64,000 bases of DNA from JACCUZ01 sp038246575 (GCA_038246575.1 JBBRVU010000005.1:1-64000), one strand, 5' to 3'. Numbered from the stretch's first letter, positions 16,723 through 25,540 are shown. Notes: generated from the sequence alone by a model not told the origin. Numbers and translations are program-made.

Positions 16723-18264
16723 CTAGCGCAGGGAAGCCTGGACACCGTGCAAGGTGGCTTCCGAATAAGGAAACCAGTACGCCTCGCTATCCTGCTTGCC
16801 GTCGCCGATCACCATGGACTTCATGTTTGAGAAGAGCTGCAATCCGATTTTGCCGTGATACCGGTTGATGCCGGATTGTTTGATGCCGCCGAACGGCAGC
16901 GCGGCAATGACGTAATTGACGACGGCTTCGTTGATGTCGACGGTCCCGGCTTGCAGGCGATTGGCGATGCGCTCGGCCCGCTCGGGGTTGCCGCAGAACA
17001 CGTAGGCGTCCAGCCCTTCCTCGGAGCGGTTGGCCTCGGCGATCGCCTCCTCGTCGTTCTCCACCACCTGGATCGGCAGGATCGGCCCGAAGACCTCTTC
17101 ATTCATCACCCGCATCGAGGCATCGACGTTTGTGAGGACGGTTGGCGGCCAGAACAGGCCGACCGCGGCATTCGGCATGAAACCGCCGGTTTCCACCTTC
17201 GCCCCGTGATCGATGGCGTCTTGAAGTTGGGCGGTCAGTATGTCAACGCCACGAGCGTTCGCCAGCGGCCCAACGTCGGAGGTGTGGTCGGTGTATGGCC
17301 CCACGCGCAACGCTCGGACCTTCTCGACGACTTTCTCGATGAACGGCGCCGCGACCGAGCGCTGCACATAGACCCGCTTGACCGCCGCGCAGACCTGGCC
17401 GTTGTTCATGAACCGGCCCCAGACGATGCCGTTGGCCGCGCGCTCCAGGTTTGCATCGTCGGTGACGATGGCCGGGTCGCTGCCCCCTAACTCCAGCAGC
17501 GCCGGTCGCAGGAGTGGCGCGAGCGCGGCTTCGAGTTGCCGGCCCACCTTGGTCGAGCCCGTGAAGCTGACGAAATCCACGCCGGGCGCCGTCGCGATCA
17601 CTGAGCCGAGCGCCCCAGGAGCGTTGACGACCTGGACCAGGTCCGGGTGATCACGGAACGCTTCCCGGAACAACTCTTTGAGCAGGACACCGACCATCGG
17701 CACGGCCGACGTCGGTTTCAGGATCGCCGCGTTGCCCGCCGCCAGGGCCGCGATCAGTGGGCCCATCGCAATGCCGAACGGAAAGTTCCAGGGCGAAATC
17801 ACGCACACCACGCCGCGCGGGACGTACCGAATCAGTGCCCGTTTGCCCGTGCCGAACTTGGCGGGCACATCGACCGGCTCATCGGCAAGAAACGCGGCCC
17901 CATGCTGGATGTACTCATCGAATTCATCGAGCACGAGTCCGACATCGCCCACCAGGGCATCCACCAATGGTTTGCCCATACCGCGCGAGACGGTCTCGGC
18001 GATCGCTGGCGCACGCTGGACCACGACGTTTCGCAGCAGCGTCAGTGCCTCGGCACGCTCCGCGAACGGCAGCGCGCCCCAGACCTGCTGCGCCGTTCGC
18101 GCGCGCGCCACGATCTCCGGAACGCGCGCCTCCGCCATGACGGGGACTGTCGCTATGGTGGCGCCCGTTGCCGGGTCAACCGCCGTTAGTACGGTGCTGG
18201 CGGGGGCGGTGGTCGAAGCCGCCGCGGGGCGGTGTCCATTCTTCGTCGTGATTTCCGCGACCAT
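16723..18264 (-). CDS. NAD(P)-dependent aldehyde dehydrogenase
   Basis: 513 residues, normal length. Cofactor and substrate motifs: ISPWNFPFGIAMGPLIAALA, GNAAILKPTSAVP, FTGSTKVGRQL, the catalytic Glu in LLELGGSDPAIV, the catalytic Cys in NNGQVCAAVKRVYV, and EEVFGPILPI. The Cys context and overall layout are closest to succinate-semialdehyde dehydrogenase-type and broad-range ALDHs; the substrate cannot be fixed. It is downstream of the SPW/VKOR gene but separated from it by a strong hairpin, so it may be only partly co-transcribed. Confidence 0.92.
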   Translation of the reverse strand: MVAEITTKNGHRPAAASTTAPASTVLTAVDPATGATIATVPVMAEARVPEIVARARTAQQVWGALPFAERAEALTLLRNVVVQRAPAIAETVSRGMGKPLVDALVGDVGLVLDEFDEYIQHGAAFLADEPVDVPAKFGTGKRALIRYVPRGVVCVISPWNFPFGIAMGPLIAALAAGNAAILKPTSAVPMVGVLLKELFREAFRDHPDLVQVVNAPGALGSVIATAPGVDFVSFTGSTKVGRQLEAALAPLLRPALLELGGSDPAIVTDDANLERAANGIVWGRFMNNGQVCAAVKRVYVQRSVAAPFIEKVVEKVRALRVGPYTDHTSDVGPLANARGVDILTAQLQDAIDHGAKVETGGFMPNAAVGLFWPPTVLTNVDASMRVMNEEVFGPILPIQVVENDEEAIAEANRSEEGLDAYVFCGNPERAERIANRLQAGTVDINEAVVNYVIAALPFGGIKQSGINRYHGKIGLQLFSNMKSMVIGDGKQDSEAYWFPYSEATLHGVQASLR

Positions 18265-18334
18265 CAGTCATGCTCCTCGGTTGTGATGAGCGTCCGCTCA
18301 TCGATTTCGCTGGATGTTCTGTGTAAGCTCCCGC

Positions 18335-18373
18335 GTGGCCTCGCCGGTCGACGGATCAGGCCGGCGAGGCCAC
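18335..18373 (-). terminator. strong hairpin downstream of the SPW/VKOR gene
   Basis: GTGGCCTCGCCGG (18335-18347) and CCGGCGAGGCCAC (18361-18373): perfect 13-bp stem with a 13-base loop, starting 14 bases after the SPW/VKOR stop. No T-tract follows, so it is a terminator or attenuator candidate rather than a classical intrinsic terminator. Confidence 0.55.
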
Positions 18374-18386
18374 GGACCGTCTCGCA

Positions 18387-19958
18387 TCAGCGGATGAACG
18401 GCTGCCAATTCCCGTACCGTTCGCCCACCGGTCCGCGCGGCAGGCTGAGCAGAATCAGCGCTCCACCGGCGATCATGTCGTTGACGGTCGAGCCGGTCGT
18501 CGCGCCGCCCAGCAGCCAGGGAGCGGCGAGAAACCAGACGCCAAACAAGATATTGATCCAGCGCAGGCCGCGGCCCACGTCTGATAACGCCATGATCGCG
18601 ACCGTCACCACCAATGCCCCGATCAGGTGCTCACTGTGGGCGGCATTGCCCGCAGTAACGAACACGGCGGGGGAGGCCATCAGCCAGAGACCGGCGGCCA
18701 CACTGACGAGTAGGTTCCAGGGCAGCGCCACGCCCCACACCATCGCCTTTGCACTCACCACATCGGGGCGCGTGGGGCGGTCGTCGCGGGGGGCTTGAGC
18801 CAGCGTGCCGCCCTGCCAGAACACGCGCCATAGCGACTGTCCCTCCCGCTTGGCCTGAACAAGAAACTGGCCCATGGCCACGACCTCATCCAGCGTCAGC
18901 GCGATCATGATCAGCATCGCCAGCGCGGCCACCAGGCACGGGGTACACCAGTCGCCCACCGCCACCGGCTGGAGGATGATCAGCGTCACACTGACGATGC
19001 CAAGCGGCACCACCAGGATGCCGAAGAACGTCACCATCCAGGGCATCGTCCGCCAGCGCCGCGTGTCACCCATGAAGCCCATCAACGCCTCGACCATGTA
19101 CGCCACCGCGCCGAAGCCGGCGTCCGAGATCGGGAAGGCGCGCGAGACATCAGAGGTGAGCACGGCCGTGGTGCCGGGTGTGAAGAACGGCTCCCACACG
19201 GACGTGGTATATCCCAATTGATACGCGGCCATCTGTCGCGACAGGAAGAAGCCGACGTAGGCGAGCGCGATAATCGGCGCCCGCTGCGGCCAGGATGAAG
19301 GGTTGTACGACCAACCGGGCGGCCGGTCGGGACCGGGCAGCATCTTCATCACGCCCGGCATCCCCGGCATCAGGATCGCAAAGGCGATCAGGAGCGCACC
19401 GGCGAAGGTGTCATTCGCGTAGGCGGCCGCCGTCGGCGCCCACAGGACCAGCGGGGCGAATAGTAACCACACCCCCACCAGCGCATTGGTCCACGGTGCC
19501 CACAGCGGCCGGCGCATGAGCGTGATCACGGCGAGCGCGATCATCACCGCGCCGCTGATGATGTCGCTCCACATCAGGCTCGTGCTCTGGTAGGCGAGCG
19601 CGAAGGGACTGGTGATCAGCCACACACCCAGAATCACAATGGCCGAGAAATGCGCCCAGACCGTGCCCTCTCCCGACTGCATCGTTGCGCCGGAGTCGGG
19701 CGCCGCCATCCCCGCCATCCCCGCCATGCCCGTCATGCCCGTCATCCCCGGCATCGCGGCCATGTCCGGCTTGGTGTCAGTCCCTGGCTTGGCGTCAGCC
19801 CCTGGCATGGCGGTCATCTCTGGTATGTTTGTCTTCGGGGCGCCGCCGTCCGGGTGGCCGGGCATCGCCGGCATGCCGCCGGCGGCGGGTTCCGCGCCCG
19901 CCTGCTTCGGGCTGGCTCCGGCGTGATCCATCTGTTTGGACCGATGGTCAACGGTCAC
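18387..19958 (-). CDS. SPW-repeat / vitamin K epoxide reductase-like membrane protein
   Basis: 523 residues from GTG 19958, preceded by AAGGAG seven bases upstream and overlapping the SDR stop by 11 bases. About 85 N-terminal residues are soluble and Met/Pro/Gly-rich (MPGMTGMTGMAGMAGMA). Then come membrane helices in three parts: an SPW motif pair (ITSPFALAYQ, WTNALVGVWLLFAPLVLW), a VKOR-like middle with the redox pair DWCTPCLVAAL, and a second SPW pair (LMASPAVF, NILFGVWFLAAPWLLG). VKOR proteins transfer electrons from thiols to quinones; SPW repeats are of unknown function. The Met-rich tail could bind Cu(I). Confidence 0.85.
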   Translation of the reverse strand: MTVDHRSKQMDHAGASPKQAGAEPAAGGMPAMPGHPDGGAPKTNIPEMTAMPGADAKPGTDTKPDMAAMPGMTGMTGMAGMAGMAAPDSGATMQSGEGTVWAHFSAIVILGVWLITSPFALAYQSTSLMWSDIISGAVMIALAVITLMRRPLWAPWTNALVGVWLLFAPLVLWAPTAAAYANDTFAGALLIAFAILMPGMPGVMKMLPGPDRPPGWSYNPSSWPQRAPIIALAYVGFFLSRQMAAYQLGYTTSVWEPFFTPGTTAVLTSDVSRAFPISDAGFGAVAYMVEALMGFMGDTRRWRTMPWMVTFFGILVVPLGIVSVTLIILQPVAVGDWCTPCLVAALAMLIMIALTLDEVVAMGQFLVQAKREGQSLWRVFWQGGTLAQAPRDDRPTRPDVVSAKAMVWGVALPWNLLVSVAAGLWLMASPAVFVTAGNAAHSEHLIGALVVTVAIMALSDVGRGLRWINILFGVWFLAAPWLLGGATTGSTVNDMIAGGALILLSLPRGPVGERYGNWQPFIR

Positions 19959-21075
19959 GGGAATTCTCCTTGCCCGCGCCGGTGGCGGCCGCTTCCTCCA
20001 GCAGCCGGGCCGGCGGCTCCAGGTCATTCTCGCGATACCAGCCGAGCGGGTCGGCCTGGAGCGCCGCGATCATCTTCGGCAGCGTGTCGCGCAGCGAGCG
20101 GCGCGGCGTCCAGCCCAGCAGCGTGCGGGCACGGGTGATGTCGAGCGCGTAGTGGTCGTTCGCCCGGTCAATCATCCACGGCCGGATGAAAGGGTCGCGG
20201 CCGGGCAGCTTGTCCTGCACCCACGCGCCCACCTTGGCGATCGGCGCCAGCGGGCCGGGGATCTCGATCGTTTCCCAGTCCTCACCGTGGAGCAGCCGGG
20301 CGATCGTGTGTTGCAGCTCGTCGTAGCTGAGCGCCTCCGCTTCGCCGAGCAGGATCGGCGCCTCTGGCGGCAACTGTGCCCGCCGCTCGACCGTCAGCGC
20401 CAGCGCATCCACCAGGTCGTCCATATGCAGGAAGGACTGGCCGTGCGAGGTGCTGCCGGAATAGAGGCGGCTGTTCAATTGCCGCTCGTGAATCCGTTGG
20501 ATCTGGTGGGCCAACGGGATCGAGTGGCAGCCGTCGTCGTACACGCCGGCGATCCGCAGCAGCACCGCTGGAATCTCCCCCCGCTCCGCGGCGATCACCG
20601 CCTCCGTCCGCACCTTGGAGGCAGGATAGGCCCAAGTTGCCTCGATCGGCCAATCCTCATTGATGAACTGGCCCGGCTCAGCGGGCTTGTGTACGAGCAT
20701 CGTGCTGGAGAAGATGAACTGCTCGACCGTAAAGCCGAGGTCGCGCAGCCCGCGCAACATCCGGCCGGTGCCGCCCACCGTGATCTCTTCATACTTGGGG
20801 CTTGGCTCGCCGAGAAAGTCATAGTAGGCGGCAAGATGCACCACCGCGGCGACGCGCGCGCCGTGGTGCCCGCGGATGGCCATGAGACCCTGGCGCACGC
20901 TCTTGTCTGACGTGATCTCGACGGGAACATATACGCAGCCGGGTGGGGGCGGCGTCGGTGCCTTGCGATCGAAGCCAACAACCTGGCCGAAGCGTCCGGC
21001 GAACCGCCGCATCACGGCATCCCCGATGCGTCCGTTGGAGCCGGTGACGATGATGATGCCGCTCTCTGATGTCAT
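19948..21075 (-). CDS. NAD-dependent epimerase/dehydratase (extended SDR)
   Basis: 375 residues. Rossmann motif IIVTGSNGRIGDAVMRRF at the N-terminus, VVHLAAYYDF in strand 4, and the catalytic YPASK (Tyr-x-x-x-Lys) with the preceding Ser in FIFSSTMLVH. The extended SDR layout with C-terminal substrate domain fits nucleotide-sugar or related epimerases; substrate not determinable. It lies 57 bases downstream of the gnd gene and overlaps the VKOR gene start, so it is in the middle of a leftward operon. Confidence 0.88.
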   Translation of the reverse strand: MTSESGIIIVTGSNGRIGDAVMRRFAGRFGQVVGFDRKAPTPPPPGCVYVPVEITSDKSVRQGLMAIRGHHGARVAAVVHLAAYYDFLGEPSPKYEEITVGGTGRMLRGLRDLGFTVEQFIFSSTMLVHKPAEPGQFINEDWPIEATWAYPASKVRTEAVIAAERGEIPAVLLRIAGVYDDGCHSIPLAHQIQRIHERQLNSRLYSGSTSHGQSFLHMDDLVDALALTVERRAQLPPEAPILLGEAEALSYDELQHTIARLLHGEDWETIEIPGPLAPIAKVGAWVQDKLPGRDPFIRPWMIDRANDHYALDITRARTLLGWTPRRSLRDTLPKMIAALQADPLGWYRENDLEPPARLLEEAAATGAGKENSRDR

Positions 21076-21132
21076 GGTTGGTACCTCCCTTTGGTGTCCG
21101 ATGAGTGTTCCGGACCGTGGCGAGCGTGGCGC

Positions 21133-22038
21133 TCACGGCGCGGCGTCGCGCACCGCGTGGCCGCCGAACTGGTTTCGCAGCGCCGCGATCACCTTGGCGC
21201 TGAACGACTCGGTTTGGCGGGAGCGCAGCCGCTCCAGCAGCGACAGCGTGATCACCGGCGCGGGCACGTTCTCCGTCAGCGACTCGAGGATCGTCCAGCG
21301 GCCCTCGCCCGAGTCCTCCACGTAGCCGCGGATACCCGCGAGATGGGGATCGGCGCGAAAGGCCAGCTCGGCCAGCTCGCACAGCCACGAACGGACGACG
21401 CTGCCGCGATTCCAGACGTGGGCGATTGCCGCCAAGTCCATGTCAAACGGGGACGCCTGGAGGATCTCGAAGCCCTCGCCGTAGGCCTGGAGCATCCCGT
21501 ACTCGACGCCGTTGTGCACCATCTTCACGAAGTGACCGGCGCCCACCGGTCCACAGCGGAGATAGCCCTCCGGCGGGGCGAGCGTGGCGAAGGCCGGCTC
21601 GAGGCGGCCGAACACCGCCGGCTCGGCGCCGATCATCAGGGCGTAGCCGTTCTTCAGGCCCCAGATGCCACCGCTGGTGCCCTGGTCGACGAAGTCGATC
21701 CCGCGCGCCGTCAGTTCTTGCCCGCGCCGCACAGAGTCGCGAAAGTAGGAGTTGCCACCGTCCACGATCACGTCACCCGGCGCGAGCAGCCCCGCCACGC
21801 TCTGGATCATCTGCTCCGTCGCGTCCCCAGCGGGGACCATCACCCACACTGCCCGCGGCGGCTCGAGCTGCTCGACCAGCTCGGCCACGGATGACACACC
21901 GATCACGTTGGGCGTCCGCGCGACCGCGCGGACCTTTGCCTGGTCGCGGGTCGTGGCGACCACCGTGTGGCCCCCCTCCGCCAGGCGCGTGGCCATGTTG
22001 AGCCCCATCCGGCCCAGCCCCACGATTCCCAGTTTCAT
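21133..22038 (-). CDS. gnd: 6-phosphogluconate dehydrogenase, short (NAD-type) form
   Basis: 301 residues, the short class rather than the 470-residue form. N-terminal Rossmann motif LGIVGLGRMGLNMATRLAEGG; signature VDGGNSYFRDSVRRGQEL; catalytic region VDQGTSGGIWGLKNGYALM and HFVKMVHNGVEYGMLQAYGEG containing the catalytic Lys. It oxidatively decarboxylates 6-phosphogluconate to ribulose 5-phosphate, making NAD(P)H. This feeds pentose phosphates toward the phosphoketolase encoded at 42 kb. The gene starts just after the broken DUF3533-like gene and is probably transcribed from the CTCAG-array promoter at 23.1 kb. Confidence 0.92.
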   Translation of the reverse strand: MKLGIVGLGRMGLNMATRLAEGGHTVVATTRDQAKVRAVARTPNVIGVSSVAELVEQLEPPRAVWVMVPAGDATEQMIQSVAGLLAPGDVIVDGGNSYFRDSVRRGQELTARGIDFVDQGTSGGIWGLKNGYALMIGAEPAVFGRLEPAFATLAPPEGYLRCGPVGAGHFVKMVHNGVEYGMLQAYGEGFEILQASPFDMDLAAIAHVWNRGSVVRSWLCELAELAFRADPHLAGIRGYVEDSGEGRWTILESLTENVPAPVITLSLLERLRSRQTESFSAKVIAALRNQFGGHAVRDAAP

Positions 22039-22148
22039 GGCCTACCCATCTCCTTTGTGTGCTAACTCGCCACCGCGGACCGGTTGCAGGCGAGGACCGG
22101 CCGCACCGAACACTGGGAGACCCGACGAGCATCGATGCCGCGCTCCCA

Positions 22149-22984
22149 TCAAGCGGGCCGGGCCGCGCCGCGCCGCGCGAAGAGGATGCCCAGGCCAGCC
22201 AGCACGCCGAAGAGCGCGACCAGAACGGCAGCCTCGCCGAAGTGTGAAGCCAAGGATCTCGAGGTCGAGCCGGCCGGTCATGTGGTTGACGCCGACGTCG
22301 ATCAGCGTGGCGCCAACGAGACCGGCGAGGGTCATCATCACGGCAAAGTAAAGCGGCGTGATACCCCGGCCGCTCTTGGATCCGATCGGCTGGGCCACCG
22401 TCACGCGCGCCTGCACCGGGTCGGCGATGAGGCCCGCGTCATCGAGCGTAATCGTGACGCCCGCGCCACGCAGGATCTCTACCAGTTGCGCGCCGGTACT
22501 CTTGGAGATGCGTGCCGCCGCCGCCTGTGCGATCGACTGGCCCTCCGTGCCGGCGATGCTGCCGGCGGCCGGGTTGGTGAGAACCTCGACCTGGGCCGGG
22601 CCGTTGCCAAACCCGGCCGGGCTGGTGAGCGCCATCACCCGCGCCGAGAAGTCCGATGGCACGACGAGGCCGCCGTACGCCTGGTTGTCGTTGATCCGGT
22701 GCAGCGCATCCTGCCGGCTTGGCAGCACATCCCACCTGACCGCATCGCCCAGTTGCGGGTTGGGCGCGGTCACGGCGGTGACCACCTGCTCGCCGAGATT
22801 GACGCGCTGCTTGCCCAGCGCGGCGCCGGCGTCCTCATTGACCAGGACCAGCGGCATGTTGTGCATATTGCCCTGCGGGTCAACGAACGCGCCGATGTAG
22901 CTAAACGTCATGACCATAGGCCATCACGCCTGCCACGGCCACGAAGCCCCACGTAAGCGGGTGCATCCACATCTTTCGGGTCAT
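22149..22984 (-). pseudogene. frameshifted YhgE/Pip or DUF3533-like membrane protein
   Basis: A good start exists at ATG 22984 (GAGGAG seven bases upstream) giving MTRKMWMHPLTWGFVAVAGV, a membrane helix, but this frame stops after 25 residues. The body continues in a second frame from about 22917 (VMTFSYIGAFVDPQGNMHNM through MTGRLDLEILGF), and the last helix appears only in a third frame (FGEAAVLVALFGVLAGLGIL, then FARRG) ending at TGA 22149-22151. Two frame changes therefore separate three meaningful pieces. The layout (helix, extracytoplasmic domain, helices) recalls YhgE/Pip and SNG1/DUF3533 proteins. Either a decaying gene or two base-call errors. Confidence 0.7.
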
Positions 22985-23074
22985 CAACCCGCTCCTCATG
23001 CCATTGGACACTCCCAGCACCGTCCGTGCCGGGGACTATCGCTCGGCCCCGTCAGCCATATGTAGGACGCAACA

Positions 23075-23112
23075 TTGAGCGGAGGCTGAGGTCAGCCTGA
23101 GAGCTGGCTGAA
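23075..23112 (-). promoter_or_regulatory. 11-bp phased CTCAG array upstream of DUF3533-gnd operon
   Basis: Minus-strand order: TTCAG (23112-23108), CTCAG, CTCAG, CTCAA (23079-23075), period exactly 11. A TACATA -10-like hexamer follows about 13 bases after the last repeat, and the ATG at 22984 is 91 bases downstream. Confidence 0.75.
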
Positions 23113-23175
23113 GATCCATCCGAGGTCTGGGAGAGAGGGCCAAACGACACTGATTGCCGGCCCAGGCGAACCAGG

Positions 23176-23331
23176 TCAGTGCGCGGCGCGCGCCCGGCGA
23201 AGGATCCTTTCGCGCATCGTCGCCGGCGCCCGGACGAGGGGAACGGAAAGGGCCAGCAGTACGGCAGTCTCCGTCGCCGCCCGCAGCTCGGCGCGACAGC
23301 GGAGACAGATGGCGGCATGCCGTGCGACGTG
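23176..23331 (-). pseudogene. C-terminal remnant of a zinc-finger anti-sigma factor
   Basis: Directly after the TAG of the 221-residue gene, the same frame continues for about 51 residues with HVARHAAICLRCRAEL, an H-x3-C-x2-C zinc-binding anti-sigma (ZAS) motif, then AVLLALSVPLVRAPATMRER, typical of the segment following that motif in anti-sigma factors. There is no start codon or N-terminal helix, and no sigma factor gene nearby, so it is a dead fragment left by a rearrangement. Confidence 0.55.
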
Positions 23332-23997
23332 CTAACGGGCGCCCATCGAGCGGCGAATCCGGTCGGCGTAGTCCATCATCGCCTGGCCGTTCTCCTTCAG
23401 ATGGCCACCCGTCTGACGCATTACTTCGACCGCCTGGCGCAGATCGAGCGCCGCCTGCCCTTGCAGGCCATGTCGTTCGACCATGACATCGGCTTCCTCG
23501 GCCATGATTCTGGCATGGTCGATCATGTTCTGGCCCTCACCGCGCATCGCTTCGCCGTTCCAGCGCAGCGCCTCGATATCAACCTGGCGCGCGTTGCTGG
23601 GGTCGTGCAGCATGGCGTTGGTCGCGCGATTGAGTGCTGTCCAGTTGCCGTTCGCGGCCAGTTCCTCCGGCGTGGACGCGAGGTTGCCCGGCGCGGTCGG
23701 ATTCATTGCCATCCAGGCGCCGCCTTGAATGAGGGCATCGCCATCGCCAATCCAGTGCTTAGCGTGGCCGAGCAGGATTTGGTCATTGCGGGCAGCGCCG
23801 TCCGTGAGCATCGCCTGGCCGTGGGCGCGCATCAACTCGCCGGCCGTCGTCATTGCCGCCGCGCTCTCATCCATCGAAACCAGGTGTGCGCCGGCGATCG
23901 GGGCCGACGAACCATTGCTGAAGACCGCGAGCAGCAGTCCCAATGCAACGAGGCCGACGGCAGCAATGACGCTGAGCCGAATCCAAAAGCCGGTCAT
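23332..23997 (-). CDS. membrane-anchored helical protein of unknown function
   Basis: 221 residues from ATG 23997, chosen because AGGAGGG lies six bases upstream; the frame is open 91 codons further but that part is a multicopper-oxidase remnant. One membrane helix (about 6-24) is followed by an all-helical exported domain with recurring motifs: AGELMRAHGQAML, RATNAMLHDP, RWNGEAMRGEGQNMIDHARIM and GGHLKENGQAMMDYADRI. The regular His/Met/Asn spacing resembles a four-helix bundle that could bind metal or heme. I do not recognise the family. It may once have been downstream of the adjacent oxidase. Confidence 0.6.
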   Translation of the reverse strand: MTGFWIRLSVIAAVGLVALGLLLAVFSNGSSAPIAGAHLVSMDESAAAMTTAGELMRAHGQAMLTDGAARNDQILLGHAKHWIGDGDALIQGGAWMAMNPTAPGNLASTPEELAANGNWTALNRATNAMLHDPSNARQVDIEALRWNGEAMRGEGQNMIDHARIMAEEADVMVERHGLQGQAALDLRQAVEVMRQTGGHLKENGQAMMDYADRIRRSMGAR

Positions 23998-24540
23998 AGC
24001 TTCCCTCCTGTCATACGTGTGGGCCTGGCGGCCCATCCCCAGCATCGCGGGCATGGGGGTTGTATTCGGTGCCGGCGGTGGCGTTGCGCCGGTGCTGGGT
24101 GTCGCGCCGCCGGCCACAATCGCCTGAATCAATCCACCCGGTTCGTCGCCAGCGTCAATCGAGAGGGTGTTCATCGTTGGCTGCTGCTCCGGCCGGATCG
24201 GCTCACCGTCCTTGGCGATGATCGTGAAATAGTTGTAGTTCATATTCATGCCGCCCATGGGTTGACCCACGGGTATCGCCGTGTTGGCCGGATCGCCGGG
24301 TCAATGATCAGCGGCCCGTAGAGACCGCGGTCGATCTGTTCCACGGTGTTGACGTGCGGGTGATACATGAATGTGCCCCGATGCGGCACCACAAACTCGT
24401 AGGTGAAGCGTTCACCGGGCTTGATCGGCGGCTGCGTGATGCCGGGAATGCCGTCCTGGGGGTTTGGCACATGCAGGCCATGCCAGTGGATTGCGGTTTT
24501 GAGGTTGATGAGAGTGTGGGTGTATCCACGATGTCTCGCT
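23998..24540 (-). pseudogene. multicopper oxidase remnant
   Basis: Reading leftward from about 24540, one frame gives AIHWHGLHVPNPQDGIPGIT followed by QPPIKPGERFTYEF, the first two copper-binding motifs of a multicopper oxidase: HWHG and then FMYHPHVNTVEQIDRGLYGP. That frame ends at TGA near 24246. The homologous continuation MGGMNMNYNYFTIIAKDGEP is found in a different frame, which runs on into the next gene. N-terminal, central and C-terminal copper motifs are missing, so this is a deleted, frameshifted gene, distinct from the intact oxidase at 4.6-6.3 kb. Confidence 0.7.
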
Positions 24541-24645
24541 CCTTGCTCTATGGTGAAAAAAGCGTGCCATCTGGTGCTGCATCCGTGGTCAACTCAATCG
24601 TGCATCCGCCGTCCGTGGACAGCAGTGGTGGGCGATAGGCAGGGG

Positions 24646-24843
24646 TCAGCCCGTTGCGGGCGTGTGGCATGTGAGGCGGCGTTGTGACCGGACCTGCCAC
24701 AGCAGGTACACCACGCCGCCCGCGTTCATGATGATGCCGAGCCACAGCAGCGGCGTCTTGAAGTCAGGGGAAGAGCAGTGGTAGCCCAACTCCGCGACTA
24801 CGACAATGAGCTGAACTTGATCGGCCAAGCGCCAGCCCACCAC
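24646..24843 (-). CDS. short hydrophobic ORF, probably a remnant
   Basis: 65 residues from a GTG at 24843 with one clear membrane helix (TPLLWLGIIMNAGGVVYLLW) preceded by a polar segment containing CSSPDF. No ribosome site is visible and no family recognised. It lies just upstream of the broken multicopper oxidase and next to a CTCAG array facing the other way. It may be a fragment of a larger membrane protein. Confidence 0.3.
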   Translation of the reverse strand: MVGWRLADQVQLIVVVAELGYHCSSPDFKTPLLWLGIIMNAGGVVYLLWQVRSQRRLTCHTPATG

Positions 24844-24867
24844 GTGTAACGCGTCGCGCTTCTGTTC

Positions 24868-24894
24868 CTCAGCCTGTTCTCAGGAACACCTCAA
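24868..24894 (+). promoter_or_regulatory. 11-bp phased CTCAG array facing a dead gene
   Basis: Plus-strand CTCAG (24868), CTCAG (24879), CTCAA (24890), period 11; the position 11 bp before (24857, CGCTT) is degenerate. It is orphaned: the gene it faces is decayed. Confidence 0.6.
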
Positions 24895-25540
24895 CGTGTA
24901 GGCAATGCGCGGGCGGGCCGGCCCACGATCTGCTCCAGGAGAGCGAGCAGCGCCGGGCCGAACTGGCCACCCAGGGTACTGACCCCTGGTCCGTGGAGCC
25001 GGACACCCAGGCCGGGATGGTGTGCCTGGAATGCCTTCATCCTCCAGGCGCTCGGCGACCAGTTGCTCGAAGCCGACTACCGGCTCGACCCGCGCACCGT
25101 GGGCTTCTGCCGCCCGTGACCGCCGAGCAGGTGCTCGCGTATTACCATTAGGTAGACGACTGGCTGCGGCGGGCGCAACAAGCGCGTGGCAACCCGGCCT
25201 ACCGCATCGACGGGCAGATGCTCGTCGACCTGCCGCCCTGGAGCAAGGTTGAGCCCTGCCCGCGCGCCCGTCTAGAAGGCATGATCGCAACGCACGCCCA
25301 ACCGGCAATGGCGAGCTTTGCCGCTGGACGGCCACCACGCCGGGGCGCCAGGTGGCCGTCCAGCGGTTGAATGACCGCACGGCGGAAATACGCAGCAGGA
25401 CCGAGTACGTCGAGCGGCTGTACACGCACGATGCACCGGCCGAGGTGCATGTGCAGGTGGAAGCGCGGCTGCGGCAGGCGACCGAGTCCGCGTATCAACT
25501 CGACCAGCCGCTGATGATGCCGGCGCTGCTCGACTAGCCC
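24895..25540 (+). pseudogene. decayed gene of unknown function
   Basis: The plus strand carries a series of protein-like pieces in changing frames: LLQESEQRRAELATQGTDPW, AFILQALGDQLLEADYRLDP, then TAEQVLAYYH interrupted by a stop, DDWLRRAQQARGNPAYRIDG followed by QMLVDLPPWSKVEPCPRA, and finally VHVQVEARLRQATESAYQLD before a stop near 25537. The order and spacing look like one coding sequence with at least three frameshifts and one nonsense change. I do not recognise the family. The remaining stretch to 25714 holds nothing convincing. Confidence 0.5.

Noticed and set aside
19690..19770. short tandem DNA repeat as a possible CRISPR or satellite
   Set aside because: It is the coding sequence of the Met-Gly-Ala repeats in the SPW/VKOR protein and has no spacers.
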